Source: PMP191F sp047602185 | Lineage (GTDB): Bacteria; Bacteroidota; Bacteroidia; Chitinophagales; Chitinophagaceae | Assembly: GCA_047602185.1 (NCBI GenBank) | Contig: JASGHY010000001.1 | Coordinates: 1,736,001 to 1,800,000 of the forward strand | Length of the DNA stretch: 64,000 nt | Reading direction: 5' to 3' | Shown here: positions 32,912-44,000 of the stretch, piece by piece | How positions within the stretch are numbered: the stretch's first letter is position 1 | How the letters are laid out: every line of letters starts with the position of its first letter | Notes under the pieces: model-generated | What the model saw: the letters and a program-made list of their open reading frames with translations, nothing else | The model's database searches: none | Told to the model about the DNA's origin: nothing | Made by a program: the position numbers and the translations under genes

Positions 32912-33418
32912 TTAGCCGATATAAGAGATCACAGCCTCGTCCTCACTGGCCGCATCAGCATAAAATCCTTTTAAACTTTCAAAGTTATCAGCCAGGTAGG
33001 TCAATATATCTTCTTCATCAGTCCAGCTCTCCGGATAAACCCCCAATTCATTCAGGGTGCCGGCCGCATACCTGCTGCAAAACTCATCACGACTGATATT
33101 TGATAACACATAGTCCACCTCTTTCACCTGCTCAGGTGTTAAATACTGGGCGGGTCCGTAACCCAGGTCCTGTTCTTCATCAATTGCCTGTCCGCTGAAT
33201 AGCACCATTCCCAGCGGAGGTTCTGCATCTGCAATTTCTTCCAGTGTTTTTCCCGTAAGCATGAAATTGATAGCATCCCAGGACTTGTCAAGGTCCACCA
33301 TGCTATCACTCTCATTCTCTATTTCTTCGTCTATAAAACTTTCCAGTAAATTACTATCCTCTAAAAAAGATTCCAGTTGCTCATTGCTAACACGGAATAA
33401 GTATCCAATCATGCTCAT
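32912..33418 (-). CDS. DUF1877 (YfbM-like) family protein
   Basis: 168 residues from MSMIGYLFRVSNEQLESFL, the standard family start; the open frame continues 48 codons further up through the end of the neighbouring gene and is not used. The protein is acidic with LDKSWDAINFMLTG (about 45-58), which is diagnostic for DUF1877, and YLTPEQVKEVDYVLSNIS and GFYADAASEDEAVISYIG toward the C-terminus. Cytosolic; function unknown. A TACATTTG -7-like box lies about 30 bases upstream. It follows the carbohydrate operon by 70 bases but has its own strong terminator. Confidence 0.9.
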   Translation of the reverse strand: MSMIGYLFRVSNEQLESFLEDSNLLESFIDEEIENESDSMVDLDKSWDAINFMLTGKTLEEIADAEPPLGMVLFSGQAIDEEQDLGYGPAQYLTPEQVKEVDYVLSNISRDEFCSRYAAGTLNELGVYPESWTDEEDILTYLADNFESLKGFYADAASEDEAVISYIG

Positions 33419-33488
33419 AACTACAGAGATTAAAATATATACGGCTCCAAATGTAGTATTTAAGACATGGCCGCCACTTTTTTCGGTA

Positions 33489-36400
33489 TTATTTTTCTGC
33501 AACCGGCGCCCATTCCAGCACTTCAACGGGCGTAGGTGGCACATTGGCCTTCCCTTCTCCATCTACTTGTTCGGCCTTTTGTACAAACAGGTGCAGCAGG
33601 TGCTTCTGTTTCCATAGCTCTGTATCATAGCTGGGCTCCCACTGCCCTACTGAGCTATCTGTAAGGTCAACAATACGCCAGTTATTGGTACTCATATCTG
33701 TATTGATGGCGGCAGACACTTTACCATTTCTTTCTGCATCACGGAAAATAAGGGCCGAGCCTATCTTTTTCCCCTGCTCCCAGGCAACTATCTGTGGACG
33801 TGATACAGGAATACGTTTGGTACCCACGCCACTCAGGCTAAAGGGCATCTGGCGGAAACCAAGGTTTTGTGTTTTCCAGGTAGTATTATCAAGATACACA
33901 ACATGGTATTGCGGTACTGACGAACCGGCTTCGCACCAATAGGTAGCAATATAAGGACGGCCCTTTGCATCAGCATACATAGAGGTCTGGTTGATCAACT
34001 GGCTGTTCTGCGGAATGGTACAGGCATATTCGGCAGTAGTGGCCGTGATCGGTAATTGATATTTTTCTCCTGTTGATTTCTCCCATGTTTTGCCACCATC
34101 TGTAGAGCGGGCATAACACAGGTCATGATTACTGGCTACATCAGCACTTTCGCGCCATACCCACGAAATATGGATAGTGCCTTTTTCATCAATACAGGTT
34201 TGCCAGTAAGCGCTGCGTTTAGCCTCGCCATTGATGAGGTTACTGTACAATTGTGTCCACTGTTGTGTTTTTACATTGTACTCGTTCATCACCAGGTTTC
34301 CTTCACCGGATTGACCATTGCGGTAAAAGAATAACAGGTTGCCATTCTTCAACCTGAAAAATTCGGGATAGGAAACACTGGCTTCCAGCTTTCCGGTCAT
34401 AGGCATTTTATCTGTCAGCTCCAACGAACCGGGTGCGGTACTGCGGCAATAACGCAATGCGTTGTTATGATGGTCCCAGGACACATGCAGGTAACCAGCG
34501 CCATCGGTCATAATACTGATGGAGTTATGCGCATCATTGGTATTGCCCTGGTACTGTGTTCTATGCAATTGCCATTGGGTATCGCCCAGCTTCCTTTTGC
34601 CCAGTACCATATACCGGTCATTATCGTAATAAGCGGTGTATTGTGTATTACCGGATGTTACCAGTGAGTTCTTGCGAAACACTACTACATTCACTGAATT
34701 ATTGGCCCAGCCACTACCTACAGTGCTTGTTTTTACATTTGCGGCTTTGGAACTGTTACCGGCCGGACTTTTTTTTTCTACCTCATCGTAGTACGCTTTC
34801 AGAATGAAGAAAGCCTTTTTCTTACGCCCCTCATGATCTATCAGCCCTTTATTATTCCAGCCTTCCTGGTAAACAGGATTGTTCCTTCTTGGTGCACGGA
34901 AGTCGGCCAGGATCCAGGGAGAAAGACCGGTAAAGTTATCAGGCATGCGTTTCATCATAGCCACCTGCTCTTTATAAAACCATTCCTGGTATTCCTCGCT
35001 CCAGCGTGTCAATGAGTCGCCGTGGAAACCACCCAGGGCTTCAGCGCCGGTTTCACTAAAGAATAAAGGCTTGTCATAGATGGTGCTCCAGGTGGCTGTG
35101 CGGCAATTATCAGGCAGGCCATTATACCATCCCAGGTATTCGTTTACACCAACAATATCGGTGTATTGTCCCAGGGGATCATCTATTGTATTCTGTCCTG
35201 CATTGTAATGCACTTCCAGTGCCGCAGATACCAGTCTTGTAGAGTCCATCTTTTTGGCAGACCATAACAGGTTACGCATAAACTCCGTACGCACCGGCGT
35301 TACAGGCGTTTCATTACCTACCGACCAGATGATGATGCTGGCACGATTACGATCGCGCGTGATCATTTCCTGCAACTGCGTATTGGCCTTTTCATACACT
35401 TCCTGGCTGGTAAAATCAATAGTCCAGTACACGGGTATTTCAGACCACACCAGCAAGCCCAGCGAATCGGCTACCCGCGTCATATTTTCATCATGCGGAT
35501 AGTGCGCCAGCCTTACCATGTTACAGTTTAGTTCTTTTGCCCATCCCAGTAATTGCAAAGCATCCTTATAACTATGCGCCCTGCGTATATCCTGTGGAAT
35601 TTCTGCATGAATGGAAATACCACGCAGGAACACCGGTTTATCATTGAGCAGCATTTGCTTACCCGCTACCTTAATGGTACGGAAACCTATTTTATCCTGC
35701 AGTTTATCTGATGCAGTACTGATATTTACCGTGTATAGTTTCGGAGTTTCCGGAGACCACAATTGCAGTGCATTTGCCAGCAGGCGGATATTGACCAGTG
35801 AATCTGTAACTGCAAATGTTTGTTTGATCTTTAGCTCAGGGATCTCTACCTGCACATTATCTCCGGATTGCCACTGGGCAAGTTTTACCCATCCGTTGAT
35901 CTCAGCAGTAGTTGTCTTCTTCTTTTTATCTGCTACCGGCAGTGCAGTCAATTGTAAAGAATAATCACGGATATAGCTTGCAGGCAGTTCTACCAGTTTT
36001 ACCGAACGATGAATACCTCCATAGTTCCACCAGTCGGTATTGACGGTTGGTACTTCATCTTTAGCACGTTTGTTATCCACTTTTACTACCAGGAAGTTAT
36101 CGGTAGGCTTCAGTACAGAATCAGGAATGAAGAAATTGAACGGAGTAAATCCCCCTTTGTGCATGCCCAGCTTTTTGCCATTCAGGTACACATCTGCACG
36201 ATAGTTTACCGCACCAAAATAGATATAGAGCTTATTTGATGCGTTTGTTTTAGTATAGTCAAAAGACCTTTTGTACCATACCGATCCCTCATAATACAGG
36301 AACTTCGGGTCCTGCGAGTTCCAGTCGCCCGGTACATTCAGGGTGTATTTATCAATATAACCATGCTCCTTACGATCTGTTTTATTAGTGGGCACATCGC

Positions 36401-36623
36401 TGTTCCAATAGGCTTCACGATCTTTTTCATTACGTTCTTTAAAACGGTAATCGTAAAAACCTGTTTCGTAAGGATCTACAATGTATTGCCATTTGCCATC
36501 GAGGCTGGTGGTATGGCGACCGGGAATATTGGTAATTAAAGGAGTGGTTTGTGCATTGGCAACAACGCCCAGGCCCAGCAATAAGGCCACAGCATATAAT
36601 TTCACAGTATCCTGGTATCTCAT
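33489..36623 (-). CDS. GH2 glycosidase fused to a C-terminal BNR_4 beta-propeller
   Basis: 1,044 residues with a signal peptide (about 1-24, ending VANAQ). About 30-630 is GH2: a sugar-binding sandwich (SLDGKWQYIVDP, WWNYGGIHRSV), then the TIM barrel with acid/base Glu438 (WSVGNETP) and nucleophile Glu524 (FSETGAEA). About 635-1040 is a BNR_4 propeller with NDAHNSISIM (His699) and SWDHHNNALRY (His718/719), a His pair placed as in propeller polysaccharide lyases such as PL24/PL25. The GH2 part suggests beta-galactosidase or beta-glucuronidase; the propeller may be a lyase or a binding module. Last gene of the operon. The role of the fusion is inference. Confidence 0.9.
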   Translation of the reverse strand: MRYQDTVKLYAVALLLGLGVVANAQTTPLITNIPGRHTTSLDGKWQYIVDPYETGFYDYRFKERNEKDREAYWNSDVPTNKTDRKEHGYIDKYTLNVPGDWNSQDPKFLYYEGSVWYKRSFDYTKTNASNKLYIYFGAVNYRADVYLNGKKLGMHKGGFTPFNFFIPDSVLKPTDNFLVVKVDNKRAKDEVPTVNTDWWNYGGIHRSVKLVELPASYIRDYSLQLTALPVADKKKKTTTAEINGWVKLAQWQSGDNVQVEIPELKIKQTFAVTDSLVNIRLLANALQLWSPETPKLYTVNISTASDKLQDKIGFRTIKVAGKQMLLNDKPVFLRGISIHAEIPQDIRRAHSYKDALQLLGWAKELNCNMVRLAHYPHDENMTRVADSLGLLVWSEIPVYWTIDFTSQEVYEKANTQLQEMITRDRNRASIIIWSVGNETPVTPVRTEFMRNLLWSAKKMDSTRLVSAALEVHYNAGQNTIDDPLGQYTDIVGVNEYLGWYNGLPDNCRTATWSTIYDKPLFFSETGAEALGGFHGDSLTRWSEEYQEWFYKEQVAMMKRMPDNFTGLSPWILADFRAPRRNNPVYQEGWNNKGLIDHEGRKKKAFFILKAYYDEVEKKSPAGNSSKAANVKTSTVGSGWANNSVNVVVFRKNSLVTSGNTQYTAYYDNDRYMVLGKRKLGDTQWQLHRTQYQGNTNDAHNSISIMTDGAGYLHVSWDHHNNALRYCRSTAPGSLELTDKMPMTGKLEASVSYPEFFRLKNGNLLFFYRNGQSGEGNLVMNEYNVKTQQWTQLYSNLINGEAKRSAYWQTCIDEKGTIHISWVWRESADVASNHDLCYARSTDGGKTWEKSTGEKYQLPITATTAEYACTIPQNSQLINQTSMYADAKGRPYIATYWCEAGSSVPQYHVVYLDNTTWKTQNLGFRQMPFSLSGVGTKRIPVSRPQIVAWEQGKKIGSALIFRDAERNGKVSAAINTDMSTNNWRIVDLTDSSVGQWEPSYDTELWKQKHLLHLFVQKAEQVDGEGKANVPPTPVEVLEWAPVAEK

Positions 36624-36650
36624 GGTGTTAGCTTGAAGTAAATGTTATAA

Positions 36651-37892
36651 TTAGAACCTGATATCAAGTGCATGGTCTGCAGGTATATCCTGACCGCTCC
36701 ACACTTTTACTGATGTCCACGGTGCGGCAGGTGTACTCCAGAACTCATCTGTTTCCGGCAGGCCTAATGGCAGAAAAATATTGGTACAGAGATATACACT
36801 GCCGGTAGTAATATAAACATCGGCCAGTTGAGGTTGCGCGCCATATAAGCCGATATTCAGCCAGCCATCTTTGGTAAATGTACTGGCAGGCTCCATTGTT
36901 TTCCTGATAACGGCAGTAAGAGCGCCACGTACCTGCGCCGGCAATAATGATTCTGGCAGTTTTTTGCGTAATGCCACATCAGCCAGGTGATGGAAGGCTG
37001 CACCACGATAAGTGATCGATCTGCCGGTTACGGGAAAACTACCATCAGTATTGATCAGTCGTTCCTGCAATACGGCATATCGTTTGGTAATCTTATCCAT
37101 ATTATTCAGGAAGCCATCGTACGACTTTGTCTTCTTCGCCGCGACCTCAAGAATATTGATAAGGTAAGGTTGTATTACATAGCTGTTATAATAATCCCAA
37201 TGGTATTGCATGCCATCCGAAAACAGCCCATCGCCCACATACCAGTGCTGCATAAATTCGCGGATCCCGTATTCCACACGCACCTTGTCATATTCCATAT
37301 CGTATTTACAGAAGAATGCTTCGATCATACCGGAAAACAGGATCCAGTTAGAATATACAGGTACAGTATTGCGGGTTGTTCTGAAAGCAGTAACAACATT
37401 GTTTTTTACCGTGCTGTCAAGATGTTCCCATAACCAGGGACAGCGTACCAGGCCCAATGCTACAAAGGAAGCATCTACCAATGGCTGCCCCCCATCCCAT
37501 TTCAGGTAATCTTTGGCAGCAGGATTCACCGTATTGGCAATGGCCTTCAATGTCCAGGTGCGATATTGCTCGCGCAGCGCTACCTCTTCTTTTGAACCAC
37601 CCTCGCCATTGAGCCAGGGACCGATGCCACTCAATACCCTGCCAAATGCTTCGAGATAGGCAACCCTGGTGCGGTTGGCTTTATCGTCAATAGTAGGCGA
37701 TAAAACGATGGGCATTTTTTCATGCAACTGGTCTGCTGCAAGATTTGACAGCACAGGACGGGCAATTTTATCCAACTGCACCAGCCAGAATTTCCTGTCA
37801 TTTGCACCGGATACATCTTTTTTGTCCTGTGCATGTATGCACAGAACACCTACCAATTGACTACAGAACAAAACAAGGAAAAGCTTTTTCAT
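36651..37892 (-). CDS. DUF2264 (GH154-like) probable beta-glucuronidase
   Basis: 413 residues with a signal peptide (about 1-21, LFLVLFCSQLVGVLCIHAQ). The body is an (alpha/alpha) barrel-type DUF2264 protein: EAFGRVLSGIGPWL (about 75-88), DASFVALGLVRCPWLWEHL (about 140-158), SNWILFSGMIEAFFCKYD and GDGLFSDGMQYHWDYYNSYVI (about 221-241). As far as I recall, DUF2264 is now GH154, containing beta-glucuronidases acting on plant or exopolysaccharide glucuronides. The usual C-terminal beta domain of longer members is missing, so this is a catalytic-domain-only form. A strong hairpin precedes it in the operon. Confidence 0.85.
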   Translation of the reverse strand: MKKLFLVLFCSQLVGVLCIHAQDKKDVSGANDRKFWLVQLDKIARPVLSNLAADQLHEKMPIVLSPTIDDKANRTRVAYLEAFGRVLSGIGPWLNGEGGSKEEVALREQYRTWTLKAIANTVNPAAKDYLKWDGGQPLVDASFVALGLVRCPWLWEHLDSTVKNNVVTAFRTTRNTVPVYSNWILFSGMIEAFFCKYDMEYDKVRVEYGIREFMQHWYVGDGLFSDGMQYHWDYYNSYVIQPYLINILEVAAKKTKSYDGFLNNMDKITKRYAVLQERLINTDGSFPVTGRSITYRGAAFHHLADVALRKKLPESLLPAQVRGALTAVIRKTMEPASTFTKDGWLNIGLYGAQPQLADVYITTGSVYLCTNIFLPLGLPETDEFWSTPAAPWTSVKVWSGQDIPADHALDIRF

Positions 37893-37906
37893 ATGGAAGT
37901 TATTAG

Positions 37907-37938
37907 CGGCCTACATCCCTTTGGAGGGATGTCGGCCG
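37907..37938 (-). other. Intercistronic hairpin inside the carbohydrate operon
   Basis: CGGCC-t-ACATCCCT faces AGGGATGT-c-GGCCG around TTGG: 13 paired bases with one mismatch, in the 53-base gap between the second GH2 stop and the DUF2264 start. There is no T-run, so processing or mRNA stabilisation is more likely than termination. Confidence 0.6.
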
Positions 37939-37945
37939 TAATGAG

Positions 37946-40900
37946 TTATTGTAACCGGATAATATAACTGTAACTGTATTTTTTATCGAGCAAACGGTAT
38001 TGCTGATGTGGCAGAGCGCCCCAGCTATCATCACCACCTACGCCACGTTGTTTCAGATCTACAATCAGAAATACCTCTTTATGTGGAATAAGATCCGTAG
38101 GATGCTGTTGTTTTTTGGTAAGCCCCGGATCAAGGTCTTCTGCAGCATGATCGATAGCACTGAAACCAAAAGGCTGTATGCCTTCGATCATCAGGCCTTT
38201 ACCTTGCGCGTTGGTAAGAGTGAGCCAGCGTACATCGGTTTTGTAACCACTTTCCTGTGGACGGATATAACCTTTGTAAAACTGGTTTGCTACGCTATCG
38301 CTGTAAATACCGATGAATGATGCCGAATTACGGTCATTATAATTTTCCCATGGGCCACGGCCATAATACTGCAGGTTGCCATAAGCACCGGGCAATTGCA
38401 TACGCATACCAAAACGTGGCAACTCCGGCAGGTCACGTCCTGTCATGTCAATAGAAGCGGTAACACGGATGGCACCATCGTTCTGGATAAAATACTCCAC
38501 AACGTAAGGAACATTAATGGCTACCAGGTCATACTCTACTTTTACAGCAACGCCATCTGCAGTCTGCTCTCCTGCTGTTACTTTCTTCACACGCCTGCTA
38601 TCGTGCGCATTGCGCCAGATGCCAAGGTTTGCAGGCATATTATTACCAAAATCATTATCTGTTGGTGCACGCCAGAAATAAGGCTCGGGGAAACGGTTTA
38701 CAACACGAACATCGGTACCGGCAGCATAACGGCTGATACGTCCCTGACGCAGGTCAATTTCACCAGTGATGGTACCTGAAGTAAATGTGAGCTTATTGCT
38801 GTCTTTTGTAATAGAAAGTGTGCCGCCTTTGCTGAAATTGCGGGCAAAGTAATTACCTGCATACGCAAATTGTTCACGGGCCACCTCATGTCCCGCAGCT
38901 ACCAGGTCAGTTTCGTTTTTAGTAAATGCCAGCAGGTTCAGGTAGAACTCGCTTCCTTCCGTTGCTTTAAACATCGGAATCTGCAGGGTAATCTCCTTTT
39001 GCTGATGTGGCAACAAGGTTACAGCAAAAACATCTTCTTTCACCTTTTCTCCGTTCCTGTACAGTTCCCATTTAAAATTATACTGATCCAGGTTGGTGAA
39101 ATCGTATTGGTTGGCAATGGTGAAAACACCTCTTGCAGCATCAACTGCTTTGAACTGGATACTCTGGTATCCTTTTTTAACTTCATAAGCGCCGGGGTCT
39201 GGCGTTCTGTCTGAACTGATGATACCATCAGCTACACCATTCTCATCATTCTGCCAGTAGAAGCTGCCCAGGTCACCCCCATAAGCCCAGAAGGTTTTGC
39301 CATTCAGGTCCTTTGTTTTCAAGCCCTGGTCTACCCAATCCCAGATAAAGCCACCCTGCATGTGTTTGCTGCTGGCAATAATGTCCCAGTACTCCTGGAA
39401 GTTACCATTACTGTTACCCATGGCATGCGCATATTCGCACATGATATAGGGTCTTTTCTTGGTACTGTCAGCCGCATATTTTTTCATATTTGCCACACGG
39501 GGATACATGGGACAAACGATATCTGTATTCCAGTCTTCGCCAGCCTGTTCAAACTGTACAAGACGTGTAAGATCTCTTTTCTTGATCCAGGTATAGGCAT
39601 CATGAAACACCGGTCCGTTACCACACTCGTTGCCCAACGACCAGATCACTACTGAAGCATGATTTTTATCACGCTCCACCATACGGGTAATGCGGTCCAT
39701 GTGTGCAGGAACCCACTCAGGCAGGTAAGCAGGATGCTTTGCTTTATCAAACCAACTCTGCCACTCCGCTCCCATTCCATGCGATTCAATATTGGCCTCG
39801 TCCACGATATATAAACCATACTGATCACAAAGCTTTAACCACAAAGGATCATTGGGATAGTGACTGGTACGAACGGCGTTGATGTTCAGCTCCTTCATCA
39901 TCCGGATATCTTTTACCATCAAAGCCCTGTCGGTAGTATGCCCGTTCACATCATCATGTTCATGACGGTTTACACCTTTTACCAGTACAGGTACACCATT
40001 TACCAGCAGCTGTGCATCACGGATCTCCACCTTGCGGAAACCAATCTTAGCACCGGTTACTGCAATTACCTTGCCCTGCTGATCTTTTAATGTGATAACA
40101 CACTGGTAAAGATCCGGAGACTCTGCACTCCATTTTAAAGGCTTCTTCACAGTTCCGCTGAAGGATACAGATTGCAGGGTATCAGCAGAAGCAGTTACAG
40201 GCTGTTGCTTGGTGAAAACAGCTTTACCACCGGCATCCAACACATCTACGGTTACAGAACCTGGAGTAAGCGCATTGCCTGCAAAACGACGCAGATCAAC
40301 TACGGCGCTGAATAAACCATCAGTATATTTTGCATCCAGGTCTCCTTTCACAAAGAAGTCCCATACGGTCAATTTAGGTAATGAATACAGGAATACATCA
40401 CGCTCAATACCGCTGAGACGCCAGAAATCCTGGTCTTCCAGGTAGCTGCCATCATGCCAGCGGAATACCTGTACAGCCAGCAGGTTGGTTCCTTTTTTCA
40501 GGAACTTTGTAACATTGAATTCAGCAGCAGTTTTTGAGGCCTTGGTCATTCCCACTTTCTGACCGTTCACATATACATACGCACAACCGGAAATAGAACC
40601 AAAGTGCAATAACACTTCCCTGCCATCCCATGTATCAGGTACAGTAAACGTTTTGCGATAAGTGCCTACCGGGTTATTCTCCCCGATATAAGGCGGATTT
40701 TTAGGATGCGGATAAGTAATATTGGTATAAATAGGAATGCCGAAACCTTTTACCTCCCAGTTAGAAGGAACGGCAAGATCACTCCAGCGATTATCATCAA
40801 GATCGGTACGATAGAAGTCCTGCAGGCGGTCTGCATATTTGTCTACATATACAAATTTCCAGGTGCCATTCAATGACTGGTAAAAAGGTGAACGACTGTA

Positions 40901-41062
40901 TTCATCATTCTTTACATCCTGTACGTTGTTGAACAACATAAAGGTTGCATGAGGCTTCTCTTTGTTCCATTCGAATACCTGGGGATTCTCCCATTCGTTT
41001 TGTTGTGCCTTAACACTTAGAGTTGCAGCAAGCAGGGTTATACCATACAGAAACTTTCGCAT
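37946..41062 (-). CDS. GH2 beta-galactosidase (LacZ-type)
   Basis: About 1,038 residues from MRKFLYGITLLAATLSVKAQ, a clear signal peptide; the frame is open 34 codons further but overlaps the upstream gene. It has all five LacZ-type domains: N-terminal sandwich (EWENPQVFEWNKEKPHATF), Ig-like linkers, TIM barrel with acid/base Glu479 (WSLGNECGNG) and nucleophile Glu543 (CEYAHAMGNS), and the C-terminal Bgal_small_N domain (about 730-1035, FWRAPTDNDFGNN). It removes terminal beta-galactose from oligosaccharides in the periplasm. It starts 4 bases after the stop of the other GH2 and is about 40-45% alike to it by eye. Confidence 0.95.
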   Translation of the reverse strand: MRKFLYGITLLAATLSVKAQQNEWENPQVFEWNKEKPHATFMLFNNVQDVKNDEYSRSPFYQSLNGTWKFVYVDKYADRLQDFYRTDLDDNRWSDLAVPSNWEVKGFGIPIYTNITYPHPKNPPYIGENNPVGTYRKTFTVPDTWDGREVLLHFGSISGCAYVYVNGQKVGMTKASKTAAEFNVTKFLKKGTNLLAVQVFRWHDGSYLEDQDFWRLSGIERDVFLYSLPKLTVWDFFVKGDLDAKYTDGLFSAVVDLRRFAGNALTPGSVTVDVLDAGGKAVFTKQQPVTASADTLQSVSFSGTVKKPLKWSAESPDLYQCVITLKDQQGKVIAVTGAKIGFRKVEIRDAQLLVNGVPVLVKGVNRHEHDDVNGHTTDRALMVKDIRMMKELNINAVRTSHYPNDPLWLKLCDQYGLYIVDEANIESHGMGAEWQSWFDKAKHPAYLPEWVPAHMDRITRMVERDKNHASVVIWSLGNECGNGPVFHDAYTWIKKRDLTRLVQFEQAGEDWNTDIVCPMYPRVANMKKYAADSTKKRPYIMCEYAHAMGNSNGNFQEYWDIIASSKHMQGGFIWDWVDQGLKTKDLNGKTFWAYGGDLGSFYWQNDENGVADGIISSDRTPDPGAYEVKKGYQSIQFKAVDAARGVFTIANQYDFTNLDQYNFKWELYRNGEKVKEDVFAVTLLPHQQKEITLQIPMFKATEGSEFYLNLLAFTKNETDLVAAGHEVAREQFAYAGNYFARNFSKGGTLSITKDSNKLTFTSGTITGEIDLRQGRISRYAAGTDVRVVNRFPEPYFWRAPTDNDFGNNMPANLGIWRNAHDSRRVKKVTAGEQTADGVAVKVEYDLVAINVPYVVEYFIQNDGAIRVTASIDMTGRDLPELPRFGMRMQLPGAYGNLQYYGRGPWENYNDRNSASFIGIYSDSVANQFYKGYIRPQESGYKTDVRWLTLTNAQGKGLMIEGIQPFGFSAIDHAAEDLDPGLTKKQQHPTDLIPHKEVFLIVDLKQRGVGGDDSWGALPHQQYRLLDKKYSYSYIIRLQ

Positions 41063-41066
41063 CGGT

Positions 41067-44000
41067 TTATTTTTTAGCTTGTAGTGGTTTAATGATGTAA
41101 GTAAATTGATATGAATTATAAGGTAACTGGTATTTAGCAAGTGGTCTTGAACGCCAGCTGTCAATACCTCCCACGCCCATTTGTTTCCAATCTATATTCA
41201 ATTGTGTCTGTGGTCTTGCGGTAAGGTCAGCAGCATGGCGCTGGTGACGTTTCTCTCCATCATCAAGGTCTGCATCAAAATAATGCATAGCGCTAATGCT
41301 TAATAAACTATCAGACCGGATCATCAGCCCTTTGCCGGAAGCATCGGTAATGGTGTACCAGCGTATATCGGTTTTATTACCGGTTTCCTGTGGCGTTACG
41401 TAAGGGAAATACTGCTGAGCAATTGTTTGTTTATAAAGCCCTGCATGCGCACTGAAATTCCTGTCCTGGTAGTTTTCCTCCGGACCACGACCGTAATATT
41501 CTATCGTTGTAAAATCTTTTGACAGGACCCACTGCATACCAAACCTTGGCAGCATCTCCACTTTCTTTGAGGTATCGGCCAGCAATTGCTGATGCACCAG
41601 TATTTCACCGGCACTGTTAATACGATATTCCAATGATAGCTGTGCAAATACATCAGGCAGCATGTACACGGCTTTTACTACTGCAATATTTCCTTCTGTA
41701 GCAGCATTGAATGTTTTCAGAACAGGTTGCGCTGTAGCTGTTTTCCAGGCTTTCAGCTTTGTTTGCAGTGATGCGCCAAAATCATTATCGTTGGGTGCAC
41801 GCCAGAAGTTAGCATGTACATTGTACTGCGTATCCAGCAATGCCTTCTTGTTGACAATATACTGGTATATCCAGCCGCTTTCCTTATTGAAAATAACAGC
41901 AGCAGTCTTACTGCTTACAACTAACTGTTTTTCTTTTTCCAGTATAGTTACCGGTTGTAAGGAAGCCAGTTTAATATCATTGGTATAGCTGCCTCCTAAT
42001 GATAACTGTTCGGTAGCCACAATATGATTGGCCGGCACCAACGGTTGTTCCGTTCTGGTGGTGTAGGTCAGGTTCAGAAATGCTTCACCAGCGGGTAATG
42101 GCTTTATTGGCAGACTAAACTTAGCTGTTTGATGAGGCGCTACATTTACATTGTCCAGCACACCGCTCTGTACCTGCTTTCCGTTTACAATCACTTCCCA
42201 ATGCAGCTTTATATCAGACAGGTCAGTAAAGAATTTCTCATTGTAAACACTAATCTCATTGCTGCCGGTCAATGTACTATGAATATCCTGGTACACTTTC
42301 TTCATTTCCCAGGCATGGGGGTATGGTGTGCGGTTGGCATAGAAGATCCCTTTCGCTGCATAGTTCCAGTCAGTAATAGCTTCGGCAGGTTCGTAATCGC
42401 CGCCGTAAGTATAAGTAGTATCACCTTTAGCATTGATCCTGTAAAAACACTGATCTACAAAGTCCCAGATAAAACCTCCCTGGAACTGCCTGGGATTTTT
42501 GCGGATAACCTCCCAGTAATCTGTAAAGTTTCCCAGTGAATTACCCATAGCATGTGCATATTCGCACATGATAAAAGGTCTTTTGGGTTCCGGGTTGTTC
42601 TTTACGTAGTTGTTCATACCATCCGGTGTGGGATACATCGGGTTTACGATATCTGAATTCCACTCCCAGGTAAAACTGCGGTAGTCGGCCACGGCTCTTT
42701 CATACTGGATAGGCCGGGTAGTATCGCGTTGTTTCATCCACAGGTAACTGCTGTAAAAATTATAACCATTGCCAGCTTCGTTACCCATGCTCCAGATAAT
42801 AATGGAAGGATGGTTTTTATCGCGCTCTATCATACGCTGTACACGCATCAGGTGTGCATCTACCCATGTAGGGCGATTGGCCATTGTTTTGGTAATATCA
42901 TACCCCATTCCATGCGATTCAATATTGGCCTCTCCCACTACGTAAATGCCATATTGATCACAGAGTTTCAGCCAGTACTCGCTATTGGGGTAGTGGCTGG
43001 TACGCACTGCATTGATATTGTATTGCTTCATCAACTGTATATCGCGCAGCATGGCTTCTTTGCTGATGGTTTGCCCGCTTACAGGATCAGTTTCATGACG
43101 ATTGACGCCCTTAATTAATATTGGCTTTCCGTTTACCAGCAACTGCCCATTGCGGATCTCCATTTTCCGGAAACCCACCTGCTGCGGAATTACTTCTATT
43201 ACTTCTCCTTTGCTGTTCTTCAGTGTAACAATCACTGTGTACAGGTTGGGCGTTTCTGCCGTCCATAACCTGGGGGCTGTTACCACAGTCATGTTCGTTG
43301 AGAAATAAGATGAATCCAGTTTCAGATCGATCGTTTGTAATATACCTGTTGCATCTGCCAGTGCTACTTCTGCAGCCAGTGGTGTTGCAGGCACTTTATT
43401 TAACCACAAACGAATATTCAGCTTTGCATTTTTATATTCTTTGTCAAGATCAGGCGTAAACTGTACATCATATAAATGCTCCGGGTTGCGTGCCAGTAAG
43501 TAACAGTCACGCGTAATGCCGCTCAGTCGCCACATATCCTGGTCTTCCAGGTAATTGCCATCACACCAGCGCATTATTTTTAGCACCAATACATTTTTAC
43601 CCGGTTGCAGGTAAGGTGAGATATCAAATTCCGAGGGTAGTTTGCTATCCTCGCCATAGCCAACATACTTACCATTTACCCATACAGACAAATTGGATTT
43701 GGCAGCACCAATATGCAGCCACACCTGTTTCTGTTTCCAGTTATCATCAATCGTTATTTCACGACGGTACACTCCTGTCGGGTTAAAGTTCATAGGTACC
43801 AATGGCGGCGTTACTTCCTTCATCAGGTAAGCAAATTCAAAACCCGAGGTATTATAGATCGGGAAACCATGTCCATTCATTTCCCAGTTGCCCGGTACTT
43901 TCATGGTGCCCCATTTGTTGTCATCAAAGTCTTTTGCCTCAAAACCGTTGGGCAGATCGGCAGGTTTATTGACCATCATAAACTTCCAATCGCCATTCAG

